From the NCBI GenBank assembly GCA_023653055.1, contig JAMNXR010000002.1, forward strand, positions 62,001-126,000: DNA of 64,000 nt, written 5' to 3'. Positions 33,880-42,895 of this stretch are shown piece by piece. The DNA comes from Burkholderiaceae bacterium. GTDB lineage: Bacteria; Pseudomonadota; Gammaproteobacteria; Burkholderiales; Burkholderiaceae_B. The notes below the pieces were generated by a model. It made no database searches, was not told the DNA's origin, and worked only from the letters and a program-made list of their open reading frames with translations. Numbering within the stretch: the first letter of the stretch is position 1; each line of letters opens with the position of its first letter. A program made the translations under genes and the position numbers.

Positions 33880-36156
33880 ATGTTGACCAACACTAAAAAC
33901 ACTGAGCAAACGTTCAAATCGGTTGGTACGAGCCCGATTCGTCCTGATGGTGTGCCAAAAGTGACCGGAATGGCACAGTATGGCGCTGACTACTCATTAC
34001 CGGGTATGTTGTGGGCCAAGATTTTGCGGTCTCCACATGCCCATGCCCGCATCCGTTCGATCAATACCTCTAAAGCTGAAGCCTTACCAGGCGTCAAGGC
34101 GGTATTGACTTCAGCTGATTTGCCAGCCCAGCCTTTTGACTACATCGGTCCCGAGCGCGTCGCGGTGAATTATTGGCACATGACACGCAACATCTTGGCG
34201 CGCGAAAAAGCTTTGTATGAAGGTCATGCGATTGCGGCTGTTGCGGCAACGACTGCAGCGATTGCCGCTGAGGCGATCGCCCTGATCGAGGTTGACTATG
34301 AAGTCTTGCCCCACGTCATTGATGTGGATGAGGCCATGCATCCCGACGCGCCAGTGCTGTTCGAAGACATGATCACGCGCGGCGTCGAACCCGCTCCGAC
34401 TAAGCCTTCAAATATCACCAAGCGTCTCGAATTTAAAGTGGGTGATTTGGATGCTGGCTTTGCTGAGGCCGATGAAATCGTCGAGATGAGTTTCAAGACG
34501 GCCGCTGTGCATCAAGGCTATATCGAGCCGCATTCTTGTTTGGCACGTTACGGTGCTGACGGTCAGTGCGAATTGTGGTCGGCCAGTCAAGGTCACTTTG
34601 TCGTGCGTGCTTACACCGCCAAGTTGTTGGGTATGGAGATCGGTAATTTGGTGGTCCATCCCGCAGAAATCGGTGGCGGCTTTGGTGGCAAGACCGTGGT
34701 CTATGTTGAACCTATCGCTGTGGCGCTCTCGCGCAAGACGGGTCATCCTGTAAAAATTATGATGAGCCGTGAAGATGTGTTCAAGGCAACAGGCCCGACG
34801 TCTGGCGGATCAATGACGGTCAAGATCGGCGTTAAAAAAGACGGTACCCTCGTTGCCGCCGATGGTGTGTTTAAGCTCCAGGCGGGTGCATTCCCAGGCT
34901 CTCCCGTGATGAATGCCGCGATGTGTGCGTTCGCGCCTTACATCATTCCTAATGTTCGCTCAGTGGGTTTTGATGTGGTGTGTAATCGTCCTAAGTCTGC
35001 TGCCTATCGCGCACCAGGCTCACCAATCTCTGCGTTCGGCGTAGAAAGCGTGCTGGATATTTTGGCCCAAAAGATCGGTATGGATCCTTTAAAGCTGCGC
35101 CTAAAAAACGCAGTCAAAGCCGGTTCACCCACAGCTTATGGACCCAAGCATTCTCATGACGGTTTTGCTGAAACGATTCAGGTATTGCTCGACCATCCTG
35201 ACTACAACAAACCCTTAGGCAAAAACCAAGGTCGCGGCGTCGCTTCTGGTTTCTGGTTCAACGGTGGTGGCGAATCGACTGCGTCGATCCACATCAACGA
35301 GGACGGCACTGTGGTGTTAGCGACAGGCAGTATGGACGTGGGTGGTTCGCGTGCTTCGATGGCCTTGATGGCTGCCGAGACATTAGGTGTATCGTATGCG
35401 TCTGTGCGTTCAACAGTGGCTGATACCGCCTCGATTGGTTACAACCATGTCACCGGTGGTTCGCGCGTGACGTTTGCGACAGGTCTTGCCGTGGTTGAAG
35501 CCTGCAACAAAATTATCGAGCAGTTACGACTACGTGCCTCCATTATGTGGGACGTCGATGTGAAAGGCGTCGTCTGGGAAGATGGTTTTGCCAAACCCGC
35601 TGATAAGAGTGTGGGCGAGTTCGAGCCCTTGTCTCTCAAGGCTATTGCGGCCAAGCGCGCTGTCACAGGTGGTCCGATCGTGACCGAAGCGGCTGTCAAC
35701 GCCGGCGGTCAGGCTCCAGGCTTTTCGACACAGTTTTGCGATGTCGAAGTTGATCCGGAAACAGGTGCGGTCAAGATCTTGCGCTTTGTTGCCGCCCAGG
35801 ACGTCGGTCGTGCCATTCATCCCAAGTACTGCGAAGGCCAAATCCATGGTGGCGTGGTGCAGGGGATCGGTTGGGCATTGAATGAGGAATACATCTACGA
35901 CAAACAAGGACGCCTTGCTAACGCGGGTTTCCTTGACTATCGTATTCCTGTTGCCTCAGACCTGCCGATGATCGAAGCGATTCTGGTTGAGGTCCCTAAC
36001 CCGAATCACCCTTATGGTGTGAAAGGCGTCGGCGAAGCAAACATCGTTCCTCCCATGGCTGCGATTGCAAATGCGATTCAGCAGGCTACAGGCAAGCGTC
36101 TGACTGAATTGCCAATGGCACCTCATAAAGTGCTTGCTGCAATTGATGCAGTTTAG
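33880..36156 (+). CDS. Molybdenum hydroxylase molybdopterin-binding subunit (CoxL/XdhA-like)
   Basis: Catalytic large subunit of 758 residues in the xanthine dehydrogenase family. Diagnostic motifs are IGGGFGGK near residue 265, AYRAPGSP with Arg377, and GVGE with the predicted catalytic Glu719. The active-site loop AYRAPGSP is not the VAYXCSFR loop of form I CO dehydrogenase, so oxidation of carbon monoxide is unlikely; hydroxylation of an N-heterocycle or aldehyde fits better. The operon includes a MoaD/ThiS-like gene and a 2-keto-4-pentenoate hydratase-like gene, which suggests degradation of a ring compound. The substrate cannot be named from the sequence. Confidence 0.94.
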   Translation: MLTNTKNTEQTFKSVGTSPIRPDGVPKVTGMAQYGADYSLPGMLWAKILRSPHAHARIRSINTSKAEALPGVKAVLTSADLPAQPFDYIGPERVAVNYWHMTRNILAREKALYEGHAIAAVAATTAAIAAEAIALIEVDYEVLPHVIDVDEAMHPDAPVLFEDMITRGVEPAPTKPSNITKRLEFKVGDLDAGFAEADEIVEMSFKTAAVHQGYIEPHSCLARYGADGQCELWSASQGHFVVRAYTAKLLGMEIGNLVVHPAEIGGGFGGKTVVYVEPIAVALSRKTGHPVKIMMSREDVFKATGPTSGGSMTVKIGVKKDGTLVAADGVFKLQAGAFPGSPVMNAAMCAFAPYIIPNVRSVGFDVVCNRPKSAAYRAPGSPISAFGVESVLDILAQKIGMDPLKLRLKNAVKAGSPTAYGPKHSHDGFAETIQVLLDHPDYNKPLGKNQGRGVASGFWFNGGGESTASIHINEDGTVVLATGSMDVGGSRASMALMAAETLGVSYASVRSTVADTASIGYNHVTGGSRVTFATGLAVVEACNKIIEQLRLRASIMWDVDVKGVVWEDGFAKPADKSVGEFEPLSLKAIAAKRAVTGGPIVTEAAVNAGGQAPGFSTQFCDVEVDPETGAVKILRFVAAQDVGRAIHPKYCEGQIHGGVVQGIGWALNEEYIYDKQGRLANAGFLDYRIPVASDLPMIEAILVEVPNPNHPYGVKGVGEANIVPPMAAIANAIQQATGKRLTELPMAPHKVLAAIDAV

Positions 36157-36181
36157 GCATGAGGTTCAAGCTTAGTCTCAA

Positions 36182-36463
36182 GTGAAAACCGACACACAAG
36201 CCGTTGCGCCTCAAACCGTCCGGGTCATGTTGACCGGCGGTTTTAGCCGGCGGTATACCGAAGGTATACGCGAATTTGAAATCGAAGCACGAACGGTCCG
36301 TGGTGTGATTAGCGCCATGGACCGTTTATATCCTGGTCTAGGTGAGCACCTCGAAGAGGAAACTTCACTGGCCGTCAATGGCGTCATCCACGAAGTGGTT
36401 TATACGCAGATTATCCCTGCGGATGCCGAAGTATTTTTTATTCCTCGAATCGAGGGCGGTTAA
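36182..36463 (+). CDS. MoaD/ThiS-family ubiquitin-like sulfur-carrier protein
   Basis: Small protein of 93 residues with a beta-grasp fold pattern and a C-terminal Gly-Gly (PRIEGG), the tail that is adenylated and thiocarboxylated in MoaD and ThiS. The segment SLAVNGVIHEVVYTQIIPADAEVFFIPRI matches the last strands of the family. The start is a GTG at 36182. It lies 25 bases after the molybdopterin subunit gene and 6 bases before the hydratase gene. It could serve molybdopterin synthesis or cofactor sulfuration for this operon, or donate sulfur elsewhere; no MoaE or MoeB gene is adjacent. Confidence 0.85.
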   Translation: MKTDTQAVAPQTVRVMLTGGFSRRYTEGIREFEIEARTVRGVISAMDRLYPGLGEHLEEETSLAVNGVIHEVVYTQIIPADAEVFFIPRIEGG

Positions 36464-36469
36464 TTCCCC

Positions 36470-37282
36470 ATGAAGATTGAACAAACGAATCAGGCTGTGG
36501 CGCAATTGCTGCCTGCCTGGCAAGCGCACGCACGCTTCGATGGTCTTGCGCCCCAGTATCGCCCGACGAGTCGCACAGAGGGCTATCAGATTCAACGCGC
36601 GCTGTTTGAGGCGACAGGTGAACCCGCACTCGGCTGGAAAATCGCTGCCACTAGTCTGGCAGGTCAGCAACATATTGGTGTCAGCGGACCGTTGGCAGGA
36701 CGCTTGTCCGCTTCCCGTTGTTTGGCGGATAACAGCGAGTTGTCCCTCGCGCACAACTACATGTCCGTGATCGAAGCAGAGTTTGCGTTTTTAATGGGTC
36801 GTGATGTAGGTCGTGAGCTTGCAGCTGGCGCGGGACGTGCAGACCTGCCGCTTACCCTGTCACAGGTGATGGACTGTGTCGCGGGCTTACATATCGCGAT
36901 CGAGGTACCTAACTCGCGCTACATCGATTTTGTCGCTGCGGGAGAAGCGCAGCTCATCGCTGATTTTGCGTGTGCCTGCTATGTGGTGTTGGGACCTCGC
37001 GTACCCGATCAATGGCGTGATACAGACTTGAGTCAACACGCGGTTACTGTCCGTCGTGGTAACGAGACTGTTGCGACCGGGAGCGGTGCCAACGTCCTTG
37101 GGGATCCGCGCATTGGTTTGACTTGGCTCGCCAACGAGTTGTTATCTCAAGGACAACAGCTCAAGGCTGGCGAGGTGGTCATGACGGGCACGTGTGTGGT
37201 GCCGGTTCCTGTTTCTGCAGGTGACGCGATGACCGCTGATTTTGGTCAGTTCGGTCAGGTCCGCGCGCGCTTTAAAGCCTAG
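36470..37282 (+). CDS. 2-keto-4-pentenoate hydratase-like protein (FAH superfamily)
   Basis: Protein of 270 residues resembling MhpD-type hydratases and 2-oxo-acid decarboxylases of meta-cleavage pathways. GWKIAATS near residue 55 and the metal-binding VIEAEFAFLMGRDV near 98-111 support this. VMDCVAGLHIAIEVPNSRY near 127-145 and the C-terminal GEVVMTGTCVVPVPV also fit. The enzyme class hydrates 2-hydroxypenta-2,4-dienoate-like intermediates. Its place at the end of the molybdenum hydroxylase operon suggests that ring hydroxylation and later side-chain processing are encoded together, although no ring-opening dioxygenase is present in the window. Confidence 0.88.
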   Translation: MKIEQTNQAVAQLLPAWQAHARFDGLAPQYRPTSRTEGYQIQRALFEATGEPALGWKIAATSLAGQQHIGVSGPLAGRLSASRCLADNSELSLAHNYMSVIEAEFAFLMGRDVGRELAAGAGRADLPLTLSQVMDCVAGLHIAIEVPNSRYIDFVAAGEAQLIADFACACYVVLGPRVPDQWRDTDLSQHAVTVRRGNETVATGSGANVLGDPRIGLTWLANELLSQGQQLKAGEVVMTGTCVVPVPVSAGDAMTADFGQFGQVRARFKA

Positions 37283-37361
37283 CATCGATACGAGGATTGA
37301 CGCTACATTCTCGTCTCAAGCTGCACGCGTTAGCGTGGCCCAATTTTAAACATCCGTCTTT

Positions 37362-39086
37362 TTACGCCGCTACAGGTGCCTTTTGTGCGCCCCGAATAAG
37401 CTTGCCCGGTAAGTTTCCTGTGGGTGTTCCATTTTTGTACGTCACTACACCTGACACGATGGTGGCGCGGAATCCCTCTGCTGTCTGGCCCAGGCGCCTG
37501 CCGCCTGCGGGCAAGTCGTAAACGATCTTAGGTGCGTGAAGCTTAAGTCCTTCAAAATCGATAATGTTGACGTCAGCCTTATAACCTGGACGCAAAATGC
37601 CACGGTCGTTTAGTCCAACCGTTGCGGCGGTGTCTTGCGATTGCCATTTCACCAAGAGCTCGAGTGGAATCCTCTCTCCGCGACTACGATCCCGTGCCCA
37701 ATGCGTCAGTAGATAGGTTGGAAAACTCGCGTCGCAGATGTAACCATAATGCGCACCCCCATCGCTCAACCCAGGCACCGTGTCGCGATCCATCAGCATT
37801 TCACGTAACACTTCATGGTCGCGATCGGCGTAGTTATAAAGCGGGCGATACAGCATCGCCGTGCCATCATTCTCTAACAGATAGTCATAAGCGAACGCTG
37901 TGGGATCCACGCCTGCACGTTCTGCACGCGCCGCAATACTATCCTCTGGCTTGGGCTCATAGTCTGGTGGATCACCAAGTGGATAGAGGTTGTCAAAGTT
38001 CGCTACGCGGCGCTTATACATCGCTTCGCTATGTTCTTCGGACAAAATCTTAGCGCGCACTTCTGGGTCACGTAGTTTTTTCAGACGCTCCTCAGGGCTT
38101 AGGTCGCGCAAGGCTTCAAAGCTTGGCAGTTGCGTGAAAGGGCATAGTGAAAGCGCAAAGCTCAGAATCAAGGCGACCGGTCGGGCACCAACCTGAGCCT
38201 TCATTTTTAAACCTGCATCAGTGGCGGCATGCATATGTTCCATCACACGACGCCAGCGATCGGGCAAATGCTCGTGTTGGAGTAGCGTGAGTGAAAGTGG
38301 ACGCCCAGACGTTTCGACAATGCGGCGCAGCATGGCGAACTCTTCATCCACATCATCAAAGTCTGTGACCAATTGCAACACCCCCAGACCGGCCTCGCCG
38401 AGCCCTTTTGCAATCGCAGTGAGTTCGCCTTCAGCGGCACCCAGAGAAGGGGTAGGACTACCATCACTGCTACGGTGCAAAATGGTTCTGGAGGTGGTGA
38501 AGCCTAACGCACCAGCTTTGATCGCCTCTACAGCTAGTGCAGTCATTTGAGTACGATCTGCGTCGGTCGAGGGCTCGCGATTCGCCCCTCGATCTCCCAT
38601 CACATTGATGCGTATGGGCGCATGACCAACTTGGGTCGCCACGTCTATATCAAACTGACGAGCCTCTAGTGCATCTAGATACTCAGGAAATGTATTCCAG
38701 TTCCAAGGTAAGCCTTCTTGCAGCACCACACCGGGAATGTCCTCGACACCTTCCATGAGCTTCATGGTGATCTCGCGATCTTCTGGTTTGCAGGGGGCGA
38801 AACCTACACCGCAGTTTCCCATGACGACGGTGGTCACACCCAGCTGCGAAGAGGAGCCAACCTTGTTACTCCAGGTCACTTGGCCATCGTAGTGGGTGTG
38901 GATATCCACAAACCCAGGCGTCACGAGCATCCCCTTGGCATCAATCTCTTGATCGGCGCTGCCATTGACCTGACCGACTTCTTTGATCAGTCCATCGACG
39001 ATTTTGATGTCGCCGATAAACGGTTTTGCGCCTGTGCCGTCGACAATCGTACCGTTACGAATAATGAGGGAGCCAGTGTGTGCCAT
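37362..39086 (-). CDS. N-acyl-D-amino-acid deacylase-type amidohydrolase
   Basis: Amidohydrolase-superfamily enzyme of 574 residues resembling D-aminoacylases and N-acyl-D-Glu/Asp deacylases. The metal-binding HTHYDGQVTW near residue 62 follows GFVDI, and VMGNCGVGFAPC near 88 carries the family Cys. SDGGAHYG near 460 gives the late Asp/His. The C-terminal composite domain ends with GVVTYKNGTPTGNLPGKLIRG. It is predicted to be cytoplasmic, with no signal peptide. It follows the M20 peptidase gene with a 73-base gap that holds a perfect inverted repeat just upstream of the ATG. Substrate unknown. Confidence 0.87.
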   Translation of the reverse strand: MAHTGSLIIRNGTIVDGTGAKPFIGDIKIVDGLIKEVGQVNGSADQEIDAKGMLVTPGFVDIHTHYDGQVTWSNKVGSSSQLGVTTVVMGNCGVGFAPCKPEDREITMKLMEGVEDIPGVVLQEGLPWNWNTFPEYLDALEARQFDIDVATQVGHAPIRINVMGDRGANREPSTDADRTQMTALAVEAIKAGALGFTTSRTILHRSSDGSPTPSLGAAEGELTAIAKGLGEAGLGVLQLVTDFDDVDEEFAMLRRIVETSGRPLSLTLLQHEHLPDRWRRVMEHMHAATDAGLKMKAQVGARPVALILSFALSLCPFTQLPSFEALRDLSPEERLKKLRDPEVRAKILSEEHSEAMYKRRVANFDNLYPLGDPPDYEPKPEDSIAARAERAGVDPTAFAYDYLLENDGTAMLYRPLYNYADRDHEVLREMLMDRDTVPGLSDGGAHYGYICDASFPTYLLTHWARDRSRGERIPLELLVKWQSQDTAATVGLNDRGILRPGYKADVNIIDFEGLKLHAPKIVYDLPAGGRRLGQTAEGFRATIVSGVVTYKNGTPTGNLPGKLIRGAQKAPVAA

Positions 39087-39100
39087 GAGTAAATATGTGC

Positions 39101-39138
39101 CGTGTGGTGAGACAAGTCTCAGTTGTACTCACCACACG
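39101..39138. repeat. Perfect 11-bp inverted repeat upstream of deacylase
   Basis: CGTGTGGTGAG (39101-39111) and CTCACCACACG (39128-39138) form a perfect 11-bp inverted repeat with a 16-base spacer, 14 bases before the deacylase start on the - strand. No T-run follows, so it is a poor intrinsic terminator. It could be an operator dyad or a 5'-leader hairpin affecting ribosome access. Confidence 0.6.
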
Positions 39139-39159
39139 CAGGCATGTCAAGCCAGTTGC

Positions 39160-40626
39160 TTATTGCTCAGGTACCTGTGCGATGACCTGTGCCACAGCAG
39201 CGGTGAGTTTCTTGGCATAGGGCACATGCAGAAACTCATTCGGTCCGTGCGCGTTGGACTGAGGCCCCAGTACACCGCAAACCATCATTTGTGCTTTGGG
39301 GAAGCCCGTACTGAGCAGTTTCATCAACGGGATCGTGCCACCTTGGCCGATAAAGCCAACCGGCGCCTTAAAGTGCGCCAGGCTGGCGTCGTTGAGGGCC
39401 TGCTCAAACCAAGGAGCCGTGCTCGGTGCATTCCAACCGCTCGAGGTACTTTCTGAGTGAAAAGTGACCTTGGCTTGATAAGGGGCATTATCCTCAAGCA
39501 GTGTTTTAAGTTCTGCAACAGCCGCAGCCGCATCGATCAGTGGCGGCAATCTCAGGCTGAGCTTAAAGGCGGTGTAAGGACGCAGCACATTACCGGCATC
39601 TTTGAGTGCCGGAAAGCCTTCGGCACCCGTGACGCTCAAGGTCGGTTTCCAAGTCCGACGAATCAGCGCTTCGACCGGATCGAGTGTTGTAGGAAGCGCA
39701 ACCAAACTTGAGCCACCACAATCATGATGCGCCCAGGGAAAGCGCTTGTAGATGGCATCACCTAAGATACCTGCCGTTGCTTGCGCTTGCGCCAGACGCT
39801 CGGCCGGGATCTCGCAGTGAAAGCTCTTGGGTAGTAGCCGACCCGTCTCACTGTCTTCGAGACGGTCCAGCACATGGCGCATGATCCGAAAACTAGAGGG
39901 CACCAGACCAGACGCGTCGCCTGAGTGGATACCTTCAGTCAAGATCTCCACCTTCAGCACACCGGCCGCCATGCCGCGTAAGCTTGTCGTGAGCCAGAGT
40001 TGGTCATAATTGCCGGCACCACTATCAAGGCAAATCACCAGTCCCACATCACCCAGACGCGTTTTCAACACGTCGATGTAGGGCAGCAAATCGGGAGAGC
40101 CACTTTCTTCGCAGGTTTCAATTAAACCCACGATACGCGGGTGGGCAACCTTTTGCTCTTTGAGGGCCTGGATGGCTGTGATCGCAGCATAGGCCGCGTA
40201 GCCATCATCCGCACCACCACGGCCATACAACTTGCCATCTAGATACTTAGGCGTCCAAGGGCCAAGGCCATTGCGCCAGCCGTCAAACTCAGGCTGCTTA
40301 TCCAGGTGACCGTACATCAGGACTGTTTGACGATTCGTACTTTGCGCGCGCGTAGAAGCCACCTCAAAAAACAGCACGGGTGTGCGTCCGGGCAGACGAA
40401 TAATTTCTAGTGTGAGGCCCGAAACTTTTTGCGCCTCAATCCAAGCCGCAGTGCGTTCAATGACTTTGTCCAAATAGCCCGCTTGCGCCCAATTGGCATC
40501 AAAGGCGGGGGATTTAGCGGGGATCTCGATGTAGTCGCTGAGCTGATCAACGAGATCCTCGTCCCAAGCTCGCGTGACAGTTGAGAGGACCTGTGCGGTA
40601 TCAAGCATGGGGACGGGTGCGTTCAT
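39160..40626 (-). CDS. M20-family metallopeptidase
   Basis: Di-zinc exopeptidase-fold protein of 488 residues. Zinc and catalytic residues appear in VLMYGHLDKQPEF near residue 86, GRGGADDGYAAY near 116 and IETCEESGSPDL near 148, with a later His in GPNEFLHVPY near 467. The dimerisation domain sits in the middle. The ATG at 40626 overlaps the malate synthase stop by one base (TAATG), so translation is coupled; the frame is open upstream to 40653. Members cleave dipeptides, N-acyl amino acids or carbamoyl compounds. Cytoplasmic; specific substrate unknown. Confidence 0.9.
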   Translation of the reverse strand: MNAPVPMLDTAQVLSTVTRAWDEDLVDQLSDYIEIPAKSPAFDANWAQAGYLDKVIERTAAWIEAQKVSGLTLEIIRLPGRTPVLFFEVASTRAQSTNRQTVLMYGHLDKQPEFDGWRNGLGPWTPKYLDGKLYGRGGADDGYAAYAAITAIQALKEQKVAHPRIVGLIETCEESGSPDLLPYIDVLKTRLGDVGLVICLDSGAGNYDQLWLTTSLRGMAAGVLKVEILTEGIHSGDASGLVPSSFRIMRHVLDRLEDSETGRLLPKSFHCEIPAERLAQAQATAGILGDAIYKRFPWAHHDCGGSSLVALPTTLDPVEALIRRTWKPTLSVTGAEGFPALKDAGNVLRPYTAFKLSLRLPPLIDAAAAVAELKTLLEDNAPYQAKVTFHSESTSSGWNAPSTAPWFEQALNDASLAHFKAPVGFIGQGGTIPLMKLLSTGFPKAQMMVCGVLGPQSNAHGPNEFLHVPYAKKLTAAVAQVIAQVPEQ

Positions 40627-42833
40627 TATTTTGCCTTGACCTTGAGGCGCCACGCATGCAACAGTGGCTCTGTGTAGCCGCTTGGTTGCTCGAGACCCTT
40701 GAGGACCAAATCACGCGCGGCACGATAGGCATAAGAGTCTTCAAAATTCGGCGCCATGGGCTGATAAAGTGGATCTCCTGCGTTTTGACCATCAACGACT
40801 TTGGCCATGCGCTGCAAGGTCTCGTGCACTTGCGCTTCGGTCACGATGCCATGCAACAACCAGTTGGCGATGTGCTGACTCGAGATGCGCAACGTTGCGC
40901 GGTCTTCCATCAGTCCAACGTTATGGATATCGGGTACTTTTGAGCAACCCACACCTTGATCGATCCAGCGCACCACATAGCCCAAAATGCCTTGGGCATT
41001 ATTGTCCAGCTCTTGCTGAATCTCGGCGGCACTCCAGTTTGGTTTGACGGCCACCGGGACTTGAAGAATTTCACTAAGCAGTCGATCAATTTCTGCCGGG
41101 GCATCGACTTTTTCAAGTGCTGTCTGTACGTCTGCGACACTGACTTGATGGTAGTGCAGGGCATGTAGCGTTGCGGCAGTCGGGGAGGGAACCCACGCAG
41201 TATTCGCACCTGCTTTGGGGTGGGCGATTTTCTGTTCGAGCATCGCTGCCATCAGATCTGGCATGGCCCACATTCCCTTACCGATCTGTGCACGTCCACG
41301 CAGTCCGCAGGCCAAGCCCGTCAAGACGTTGCTGCGTTCGTAAGCCGACAACCAGGCGCTTGATTTCATGTCGCCTTTACGGATCATCGGACCGGCGTGC
41401 ATCGCGGTATGCATTTCGTCGCCGGTACGGTCCAAAAAGCCTGTGTTGATGAAAGCCACGCGCGCGGGCGCTTCGTTGATACATGCTTTGAGGTTCACAC
41501 TGGTGCGACGTTCCTCGTCCATGATGCCAAGCTTAACGGTATTGGGCGCGAGACCAAGCATGCCCTCTACACGACCAAACAGTTGGTTGGCAAAAGCGAC
41601 TTCGGCAGGTCCATGCATTTTTGGTTTGACGATGTAGACCGAACCCGTGCGTGAGTTACCGTATTTGTGCGCTTGATTGCGCTTAAGATCGTGCAGTGCA
41701 ATCGTGACGGTCACGACGGCATCCAAGATGCCTTCAAAAATTTCCTGACCGTTGCCATCGAGGATGGCAGGATTGGTCATCAAGTGTCCTACGTTACGTA
41801 GAAACAGCAAGGAGCGGCCATGCAAGGTCACTACGCCATCTTTGGCTTGCTTGACGCCCGCAGCCGCCGTGTAATGACGATCCTGATTAAGGGTGCGATC
41901 AAACGTCTTGCCACCTTTGGTGACGCTTTCAACGAGCGTACCTTTCAGGATGCCGAGCCAGTTACGATAGGCCAGTACCTTGTCGTCTGCATCCACCACG
42001 GCAACGGAGTCTTCGAGATCGAGAATGGTGGAAAGTGCGGACTCGAGCACGATGTCATTGACACCTGCGGGATCGTCTTTGCCAATCCCTTTACTGGCAT
42101 CAATCTGAATATCGATATGCAAGCCGTTGTTGACTAACAAAATAGAGGAGGGCGCAGTCGCAGCGCCTTGGTAGCCAACAAACTTTTCTGGGGCCGCCAA
42201 GGCTGTGACCGTACCGTCCTTGAGCGTGACGACGAGTTGTCCCTCTTTAACCGCATAAGACGTCGCATCTGCGTGCGAGCCTTTGGCAAGCTTGACGGAT
42301 TGATCAAGAAATTGTCGGCCAAAGGCAATCACTTTGGCGCCGCGAATCGGGTTGTAGCCGCCTGCTCTGGTGGCACCATCGGTTTCAGCAATCGCATCCG
42401 TGCCGTACAGTGCATCGTAAAGTGATCCCCAACGCGCATTCGCAGCATTCAAGGCGTAACGTGCATTGAGTACGGGCACCACGAGTTGCGGGCCGGCCTG
42501 CAGCGCCAGCTCTGCATCAACCTGAGTCGTGGTAGCTTGTGCGTTAGCGGGCACGGGGGCCAGGTAACCGATTTTTGTCAGAAAGGCACGATAGGCCTGC
42601 ATATCTTGAATCGGACCGGGGTGCTGACGGTGCCAGCTATCCATCTCTGTTTGAATACGATCACGCTCTGCCAAGAGTGCTGTATTCGCAGGTGTCAGGT
42701 CATGCACCAGTGCATCAAAGCCCTTCCAAAAACTCGCACTGTCGATCCCGGAGCCGGGCAGCACCTCTGTTTCGATAAATTGATACAAAGGGGTTGCGAC
42801 GTTGAGACGATGGCAAACGGTACGAGCAGTCAT
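40626..42833 (-). CDS. glcB: Malate synthase G
   Basis: Malate synthase isoform G, which condenses glyoxylate with acetyl-CoA to malate. The length of 735 residues fits the monomeric G form (about 720) rather than the shorter A form. Recognisable blocks are [22 protein letters not shown] near residue 272, [20 protein letters not shown] near 400, [18 protein letters not shown] near 435 and [16 protein letters not shown] near 462. It contains the G-type insert of about 135-260. No isocitrate lyase or glycolate oxidase gene is adjacent. A nested dyad at 42849-42895 lies directly upstream. The stop overlaps the M20 peptidase start. Confidence 0.95.
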   Translation of the reverse strand: MTARTVCHRLNVATPLYQFIETEVLPGSGIDSASFWKGFDALVHDLTPANTALLAERDRIQTEMDSWHRQHPGPIQDMQAYRAFLTKIGYLAPVPANAQATTTQVDAELALQAGPQLVVPVLNARYALNAANARWGSLYDALYGTDAIAETDGATRAGGYNPIRGAKVIAFGRQFLDQSVKLAKGSHADATSYAVKEGQLVVTLKDGTVTALAAPEKFVGYQGAATAPSSILLVNNGLHIDIQIDASKGIGKDDPAGVNDIVLESALSTILDLEDSVAVVDADDKVLAYRNWLGILKGTLVESVTKGGKTFDRTLNQDRHYTAAAGVKQAKDGVVTLHGRSLLFLRNVGHLMTNPAILDGNGQEIFEGILDAVVTVTIALHDLKRNQAHKYGNSRTGSVYIVKPKMHGPAEVAFANQLFGRVEGMLGLAPNTVKLGIMDEERRTSVNLKACINEAPARVAFINTGFLDRTGDEMHTAMHAGPMIRKGDMKSSAWLSAYERSNVLTGLACGLRGRAQIGKGMWAMPDLMAAMLEQKIAHPKAGANTAWVPSPTAATLHALHYHQVSVADVQTALEKVDAPAEIDRLLSEILQVPVAVKPNWSAAEIQQELDNNAQGILGYVVRWIDQGVGCSKVPDIHNVGLMEDRATLRISSQHIANWLLHGIVTEAQVHETLQRMAKVVDGQNAGDPLYQPMAPNFEDSYAYRAARDLVLKGLEQPSGYTEPLLHAWRLKVKAK

Positions 42834-42848
42834 ATTGGCGAGACCTCA

Positions 42849-42895
42849 GAGAAATTCGGTTTGTGAAAACAGATCACATAGTTTACCGATTTCTC
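42849..42895. promoter_or_regulatory. Nested inverted repeats upstream of malate synthase G
   Basis: The gap between the CphA-like gene and glcB holds an outer repeat, GAGAAATTCGGT (42849-42860) with ACCGATTTCTC (42885-42895), differing by one extra T. Inside it lies TGTGA-N7-TCACA (42862-42878), similar to a CRP/FNR-type or GntR-type site but one base longer than the CRP N6 spacing. It ends 16 bases before the glcB ATG. It may be an operator controlling glcB, or a transcription pause/terminator hairpin of the upstream gene without a good T-run. Confidence 0.5.

Noticed and set aside
33880-36156. Form I aerobic carbon monoxide dehydrogenase
   Set aside because: The large subunit has the loop AYRAPGSP instead of the form I VAYXCSFR motif, so a general molybdenum hydroxylase is the safer call.
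37324-37337. Hairpin CACGC-GTTA-GCGTG as a terminator after the hydratase-like gene
   Set aside because: The stem is only 5 bp and no T-run follows directly; TTTT comes several bases later.
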